This document shows, piece by piece, positions 59,330 to 64,000 of a stretch of 64,000 bases of DNA. The stretch is taken from NCBI GenBank assembly GCA_016871445.1, contig VHDH01000001.1:1-64000 (forward strand), in the 5' to 3' direction. Within the stretch, counting starts at the first letter, position 1. Every line of letters starts with the position of its first letter. The translations under genes and the position numbers were made by a program. Under the pieces are notes generated by a model that saw nothing but the letters and a program-made list of their open reading frames with translations, was not told the DNA's origin and searched no databases. The stretch comes from Verrucomicrobiota bacterium (GTDB lineage: Bacteria > Verrucomicrobiota > Verrucomicrobiia > Limisphaerales > SXTU01).

Positions 59330-59872
59330 ATGATGGCCCGCTTCTTGCCGCGGCGGCTGCTGCCCGCCGCTCCGCTTCCGCTTTGTTCGGGCGTTTGGTT
59401 GCTGGTGCTGATCTTGGCGCTCGCTGGCGGACCAGGCTGCGGTTCATTACGGCTGGGCGGCGATGATCAAGAAGTGCAGGAATTGCATCTGCTGGTGGCG
59501 CCGGGCGCGTTGCCATCCCTGGCTTCGCCCCGCCCCACCGGCCTTGTGGTGCGGGTGTTCGCCAGCAGCCGCGTACGGGCGAAGGGCCTGCCCATCCGCG
59601 CAGGCACCCTCGAAATCATGGCCTATGACGGGACTATCCCGGACGCCGCATCACCCGCCCGCCCACCCGCACAGCTGTGGGTCTTTCCGGCGGCGAAGCT
59701 CGCGGCCCTCGCCGCTACCAGTTCACTTGGCACCGGCTATGAGTTGGAACTTCCATGGCAGGGGCCGCGTCCGACGGCCGGCCGGCTGGTGATCATGGCC
59801 CGCTTGGTGCCGCCCCGCACCGGCCCCGCGATTTTCACCGCGCCAAGCGTGATCCCCAACGGGCTGAAGTAA
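59330..59872 (+). CDS. Hypothetical secreted protein or lipoprotein downstream of gspD
   Basis: 180-aa ORF with hydrophobic N-terminus ending in a degenerate lipobox (LILALAGGPGC); 11 bp after the gspD stop. Confidence 0.65.
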   Translation: MMARFLPRRLLPAAPLPLCSGVWLLVLILALAGGPGCGSLRLGGDDQEVQELHLLVAPGALPSLASPRPTGLVVRVFASSRVRAKGLPIRAGTLEIMAYDGTIPDAASPARPPAQLWVFPAAKLAALAATSSLGTGYELELPWQGPRPTAGRLVIMARLVPPRTGPAIFTAPSVIPNGLK

Positions 59873-59977
59873 CCGCGAACTGGCCTAGATCAGCGTGATG
59901 CAGATAGGAGCTTAGTCGGCCTTTTTTGGCGAGGTCCTCCTTTACGGCGATCATTGAGTCTTCACGAGAGCCCGACT

Positions 59978-60385
59978 TTAACGTGCAGCGCAAGCTTTTA
60001 GGGTTTCCAACGGAACGAACTCAAGCGCGTGCAGGTGCGTAGCTTCGAGGACAACAGGCGGAGCTTTCCCGGCGTTGAACGCTTCAACCCAACGCGTGAC
60101 GCAGAGGCACCAGCGATCTCCGGGTTTCAATCCGGGGAAATCGTATTCTGGCACGGGCGTGGAGAGGTCATTACCGCGTGCGCGAGTGAAGGCGAGAAAC
60201 TCTACCGTCATCACTGCACAAACGGTGTGCAACCCCCGATCCTCCGGACCAGTTCGGCAGTAACCGTCGCGATAGAAGCCAGTGCACGGGACAGTGCCGC
60301 AACACTGCAGAGGTTGACTGAGGACATTGCTGGGCATACTTGAGGTAGTAATTTTTTGCAACCGGCGGCGTTCAAATGAATCCAT
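59978..60385 (-). CDS. DUF2237 family protein (alternative start at 60337)
   Basis: NVLSQPLQCCGTVPCTGFYRDGYCRTGPEDRGLHTVCAVMTVEFLAFTRARGNDLSTP..FPGLKPGDRWCLCVTRWVEA. Confidence 0.88.
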   Translation of the reverse strand: MDSFERRRLQKITTSSMPSNVLSQPLQCCGTVPCTGFYRDGYCRTGPEDRGLHTVCAVMTVEFLAFTRARGNDLSTPVPEYDFPGLKPGDRWCLCVTRWVEAFNAGKAPPVVLEATHLHALEFVPLETLKACAAR

Positions 60386-60487
60386 TTACGTCTGACTGCA
60401 AGCTGGAGTTACATTGATGCTGAGGAAATGCCAGGCGGTTGGAACAGAGGTTGGTATTTTCCCAAGCAAGTTTGAACCGCGCGGTGG

Positions 60488-60503
60488 TGTAAATTTATTT
60501 ACA
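60488..60503. promoter_or_regulatory. Candidate operator palindrome in the divergent DUF2237/MOSC intergenic region
   Basis: TGTAAAT-TT-ATTTACA, perfect 7-bp inverted repeat with 2-nt spacer. Confidence 0.35.
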
Positions 60504-60723
60504 TTGGCAAGTTGCTCCTGACCGGCTGACCTCGATGCACTAGGGCATCTTTTTTGATCCACAGCGGCTGTGTTAAATGTGCGTGGCAAAAGTACGCCCG
60601 TGCGGGACATTTTAGCTTCGTGGCACTTCAATTCAAGATCCGAACCGGGTGAGCATAAGTGTGGAAATGAAATTTCAGGAGATTTACGACGGGTTGATAT
60701 GAGTGTTAGGGTAACTCATTCGC

Positions 60724-61314
60724 GTGAACGAAATTACTGCCCGCATCGAATCTGTGCTCGGCGAATCCGCGCGCCACTTAACTACCGCCGCGCTGGAAGC
60801 TGGTCTGCACGCGCTGCCGACGGCACCAAAAGATACCGGGCGGCTCATGGGTATTGTGCGCCGACCGACCAAAGACGCGCGGGAACTCCTTTCTTATGCG
60901 CGGCTCTCGCCAGAGGCTGGCTTGCCGGGCGACAACTGGAGCCAAAAGCCCGCGCCTGACCCCACCGCGCAGCTCACGGTTATGCAGACTGGGGTGGCGG
61001 AGTTGATTGCCAACGGCCAATCGCTCGCGCTTTTCGGCGACAACCTATTCGTGGACCTTGACCTCTCGGTGGCCAACCTGCCCGTTGGCTCGCGTTTACG
61101 CGTGGGCGCGGCAGTGGTGGAAGTGACACCGATGCCGCATGACGGCTGCCGCAAGTTCAAGGCGCGCTTCGGGAACGACGCCTTGCACTTCGTGAACGCC
61201 AAGCCCACGCGCTCATTAAACCTGCGTGGCATTTATTGGCGCGTGATCGAGGCGGGTGACATTGAAGTCGGCTCGCTTGTCCAGGTTCTCTCGCGGCCCG
61301 CACCGGCTCAATGA
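60724..61314 (+). CDS. MOSC domain-containing protein
   Basis: LSPEAGLPGDNWSQKPAPDPTAQLTVM...FGDNLFVDLDLSVANLPVGSRLRVGAAVVEVTPMPHDGCRKFKARFG; GTG start. Confidence 0.85.
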   Translation: MNEITARIESVLGESARHLTTAALEAGLHALPTAPKDTGRLMGIVRRPTKDARELLSYARLSPEAGLPGDNWSQKPAPDPTAQLTVMQTGVAELIANGQSLALFGDNLFVDLDLSVANLPVGSRLRVGAAVVEVTPMPHDGCRKFKARFGNDALHFVNAKPTRSLNLRGIYWRVIEAGDIEVGSLVQVLSRPAPAQ

Positions 61315-61393
61315 GCACCCCGGCTGCCTCGCACTGGCAACGCTGGGTTTGCCTGCTCGCCGCCCATGTGCCATAACCGCCGTGCACACACTT

Positions 61394-62176
61394 ATGAAAT
61401 TGCTCACACCCCGTCTCTTCCACGTCCTGCTCGCCGCCTCTGTCACCCTGTCCGTTGCCGCCGCCGATGCGAACCTTGGTGTCGGGGCCAAGCCCGTCAC
61501 CGGCGCGGAGGTCATCCTTGACGGTTCACGCGAGATGCTCGACGCGAAGTGGACCTACTGGCAGGGACCACGCTTCGCCTCCTCGATGCCCATCAAATGG
61601 AAGATCGTTGAAGACCCTGTGGACAAGGGAAAAACCGTGGTGCAGACCGATGATCCCGTGGCCGCCGGCGGCAAATACGGCACCGCCGACATTGTGACCA
61701 AGAAGCCCTACCGCGACTTTCGCCTGCACATCGAGTTCTGCGTCATGAACCCGCGCGGCAACAGCGGCGTGTATCTCCAGAATCGTTACGAAATCCAAAT
61801 CATGGAAGGCGACAAAACCAAGCACGGCATGGGCGCGGTCATCAACGAGACCGAGTCGCCGTATCACGCGTTCGCTGGCCTCGGGAAATGGAACAGCTAC
61901 GACATCGTCTTCCGCGCCGCGCGCTTCAAGGACGGCCAACGCGTCGAAAAAGCAATGGTGACGATGTATTTCAACGGCCAGAAAGTTCACAAAAACGTTG
62001 AGATCAATCAGGTCTGGGGCGGGGCGAACTCCGGCGTGGACGGCGGCAACGACAAGGGCAAGGGCATCACCGACTCGCCGCAGGGCCTCAAGCTCCAGTG
62101 CGAGGGCCACGACGTGCGTTACCGCAACACGTGGATCAAGGAGCTCGATCTCAAGGAAGCGAGCACGGATTTCTGA
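61394..62176 (+). CDS. DUF1080 (3-keto-disaccharide hydrolase-like) secreted protein
   Basis: Signal peptide MKLLTPRLFHVLLAASVTLSVAAA; DFRLHIEFCVMNPRGNSGVYLQNRYEIQIMEG, SYDIVFRAARF, GLKLQCEGHDVRYRNTWIKEL. Confidence 0.92.
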   Translation: MKLLTPRLFHVLLAASVTLSVAAADANLGVGAKPVTGAEVILDGSREMLDAKWTYWQGPRFASSMPIKWKIVEDPVDKGKTVVQTDDPVAAGGKYGTADIVTKKPYRDFRLHIEFCVMNPRGNSGVYLQNRYEIQIMEGDKTKHGMGAVINETESPYHAFAGLGKWNSYDIVFRAARFKDGQRVEKAMVTMYFNGQKVHKNVEINQVWGGANSGVDGGNDKGKGITDSPQGLKLQCEGHDVRYRNTWIKELDLKEASTDF

Positions 62177-62178
62177 TC

Positions 62179-63207
62179 TTGAGCGCGCTGCAGCATCAAT
62201 CGCCCAACCGGGAAACGATCGAGCGGCTTGCTTGGGTTGGCCTAGTCATTGTTCTCCTCACCGGTTGCACGAACCCCCGCCCGGGCGCGTTGCTCAAACG
62301 TACGGGCGATGAGATCATCGCCGCTGGGCAACTTTTTCACACCGGCACGCGCGTCGTCACTTGGATGGATTCGCGCGGCTATGATGCCTACCGTTGCGAG
62401 CGCCGCTTCGCGCCGTTCGACCAGTCTTCGTGGGAAACCTCGAAGGTTGCCGTGGCAGCGTTAAAAACGCCGAACCGCTACGGCCTGCGCAAGGACGGCC
62501 TCACGGAAGCCCAAGTCGAGCAGGTGCGCGGTGGCGGATGGAACCTCGCGCTGCTGCGCGACCAGGTAGATCAATTCGTCCTGCACTTTGACGCCTCGGG
62601 CACGAGCCGCAACTGCTTCAAGGTGCTGCATGACCACCGCTGCCTGAGCGTCCACTTCATGCTCGACCTCGATGGCACGATCTACCAAACGCTCGACCTC
62701 AAGGAACGCGCGTGGCACGCGACCACCTCGAATACCCGCAGCATTGGCATCGAGATCGCGAACATCGGCGCGTTCGCCCCCGGCCAGCAGCGCATGTTCG
62801 AAGAGTGGTACCAGCGTGACGACACCGGTTGGCCGCGCGTGGTCATTCCCTCGCGCTTCGGCGAGAGCGGCATCCTCACGCCGAACTTCATTGCCCGCCC
62901 GGCGCGAAGGGAACCCGTGCTTGGCCCGGTGCAGGGCCGGCAACTTCAGCAATACGACTTCACTCCCGAGCAATACGCCGCGCTGGCGAAGCTCACCGCC
63001 GCCCTCTGCAAAGTCTTCCCCAAAATCCGCTGCGACTACCCGAAGGACGCAACGGGTAAGCTCATCACGCGCAAGCTGCCCGACGACCAGCTCGGCGCTT
63101 ACCAAGGCATCCTCGGCCACTATCACATCCAGACTAACAAAGTGGACCCGGGGCCGGCATTCCAGTGGGAAGAACTCATTGGCCGGGCGAGAAAGCTGAT
63201 GAAATGA
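62179..63207 (+). CDS. N-acetylmuramoyl-L-alanine amidase (amidase_2-like) lipoprotein
   Basis: LIVLLTGCTN lipobox; QFVLHFDASGTSRNCFKVLHDHRCLSVHFMLDLDGTIYQTLDLKERAWHATTSNTRSIGIEIANIG. TTG start at 62179 is suggested; the ORF opens upstream at 62098. Confidence 0.82.
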   Translation: MSALQHQSPNRETIERLAWVGLVIVLLTGCTNPRPGALLKRTGDEIIAAGQLFHTGTRVVTWMDSRGYDAYRCERRFAPFDQSSWETSKVAVAALKTPNRYGLRKDGLTEAQVEQVRGGGWNLALLRDQVDQFVLHFDASGTSRNCFKVLHDHRCLSVHFMLDLDGTIYQTLDLKERAWHATTSNTRSIGIEIANIGAFAPGQQRMFEEWYQRDDTGWPRVVIPSRFGESGILTPNFIARPARREPVLGPVQGRQLQQYDFTPEQYAALAKLTAALCKVFPKIRCDYPKDATGKLITRKLPDDQLGAYQGILGHYHIQTNKVDPGPAFQWEELIGRARKLMK

Positions 63208-63208
63208 A

Positions 63209-63257
63209 GCACGCTCCGTGTGGCGTGCTGCGTGTTGCGTAGCGCGCACGGACACGC
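63209..63257. repeat. Degenerate 7-bp-period repeat between the amidase and folA
   Basis: GCACGCT CCGTGTG GCGTGCT GCGTGTT GCGTAGC GCGCACG GACACGC; includes perfect AGCACGC/GCGTGCT arms. Confidence 0.45.
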
Positions 63258-63287
63258 GGCCTTTTCACGCAACCAGCACCACGCCCC

Positions 63288-63758
63288 ATGCTCCCTCTCC
63301 ACGCCATTGCCGCCATGTCGCTTAACCGCGTCATCGGGGACGGTCCGCGCATCCCGTGGCACTTGCCGGAGGACTTTAAGTGGTTCAAGGCCACGACGCT
63401 CGGGCACGTGTTGGTGATGGGACGTAAGACCTTTGAGTCCATCGGGCGGCCGCTGCCGGGGCGGGAGACCATCGTGTTAAGCCGCGCAGGCTGGAGCCAT
63501 CCCGGTGTGCGTGTGGCGGCGGGCTTCGACGCCCTGCCCGCGCTCGTGGGCGACCGGCAGGCCTTCCTCTGCGGTGGCGCGCAGCTTTATGCGCAGGGAT
63601 TGCCGCGGTGCTCAGACCTATTCCTGACGCTCGTGAAACGCGAGGTTGCAGGTGATGCATTCTTCCCGTCCTTCGAAGAGCGCTTCGAACTCATCGCCGA
63701 GCTGCGTGACACACCAGAATTCAAAATCCTGCACTACCGGAATCGTGGCGAGCAGTGA
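63288..63758 (+). CDS. folA: Dihydrofolate reductase
   Basis: LHAIAAMSLNRVIGDGPRIPWHLPEDFKWFKATTLGHVLVMGRKTFESIGRPLPGRETIVLSR. Confidence 0.96.
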   Translation: MLPLHAIAAMSLNRVIGDGPRIPWHLPEDFKWFKATTLGHVLVMGRKTFESIGRPLPGRETIVLSRAGWSHPGVRVAAGFDALPALVGDRQAFLCGGAQLYAQGLPRCSDLFLTLVKREVAGDAFFPSFEERFELIAELRDTPEFKILHYRNRGEQ

Positions 63759-63814
63759 AGTGAGCACCCTTACACCTCTTGACCGTTGGGAGATTCGGAC
63801 GCCGACCGGCGAGA

Positions 63815-64000
63815 CTATGAGGCCGCGAATTGTTTCACGGCTTCAACACAACGCAGGCAGAGCGTCGGATGCTCCTTACTCGTGCCGACTTCGATTTCTG
63901 TGTGCCAGCAGCGTTCACATTTGGTTCCGTTTGCTTTCGCGACGGTGAAGGTGGTGGTAGTGGCTTGAGTGAATTGAAGTTGTGAGACGTTAAGTAATTC
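63815..64000 (-). CDS. ileS: Isoleucyl-tRNA synthetase, C-terminal end (partial, runs off the window)
   Basis: Reverse complement reads [61 protein letters not shown], the IleRS C-terminal zinc-finger (CxRCW...HPTLCxRCVEAV). Not in the supplied ORF track. Confidence 0.9.
   Translation of the reverse strand, partial: ELLNVSQLQFTQATTTTFTVAKANGTKCERCWHTEIEVGTSKEHPTLCLRCVEAVKQFAAS

Overview
This 64 kb, high-GC bacterial window is dense with genes. The DUF1501, sulfatase, DUF1080 and Gld-type ABC content suggests the Verrucomicrobia/Planctomycetes (PVC) group, though taxonomy is inferred from content only. From left to right it holds: a CstA transporter; a GYF_2 plus calcium-loop repeat protein; an NAGPA-like glycosidase; a LemA/M48 pair; a cysteine desulfurase; a CHASE2-adenylate cyclase; a cupin/glutaredoxin/lipoyl synthase run; a complete F1Fo ATP synthase operon (atpBEFHAGDC); a minus-strand HtrA/GldA/GldF/GldG/DUF4340/AsmA-like cluster; DUF1501, RdgB and PyrB genes; a sulfatase; and a type II secretion (T2SS) operon ordered E-F-G-H-I-J-K-L-M-D. 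After the T2SS come MOSC, DUF1080, amidase and DHFR genes and the 3' end of ileS. The standout feature is the terminal T2SS gene, a giant secretin of about 3,939 aa. By manual count it carries about 43 tandem secretin N-domain-like units before one C-terminal secretin domain, whereas a canonical GspD has three such units after N0. Its neighbours look adapted: the gspM-like gene seems fused to a GspC HR-like domain, no separate gspC/N/O is seen, and a small candidate lipoprotein follows gspD. Other points of interest are a Rex-like operator upstream of the atp operon, degenerate 7-bp-period repeats at several loci, a decayed sulfatase with two consecutive amber codons, and a shortened ATP synthase delta subunit. 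All calls come from reading the sequence and the ORF translations; no database search was run.
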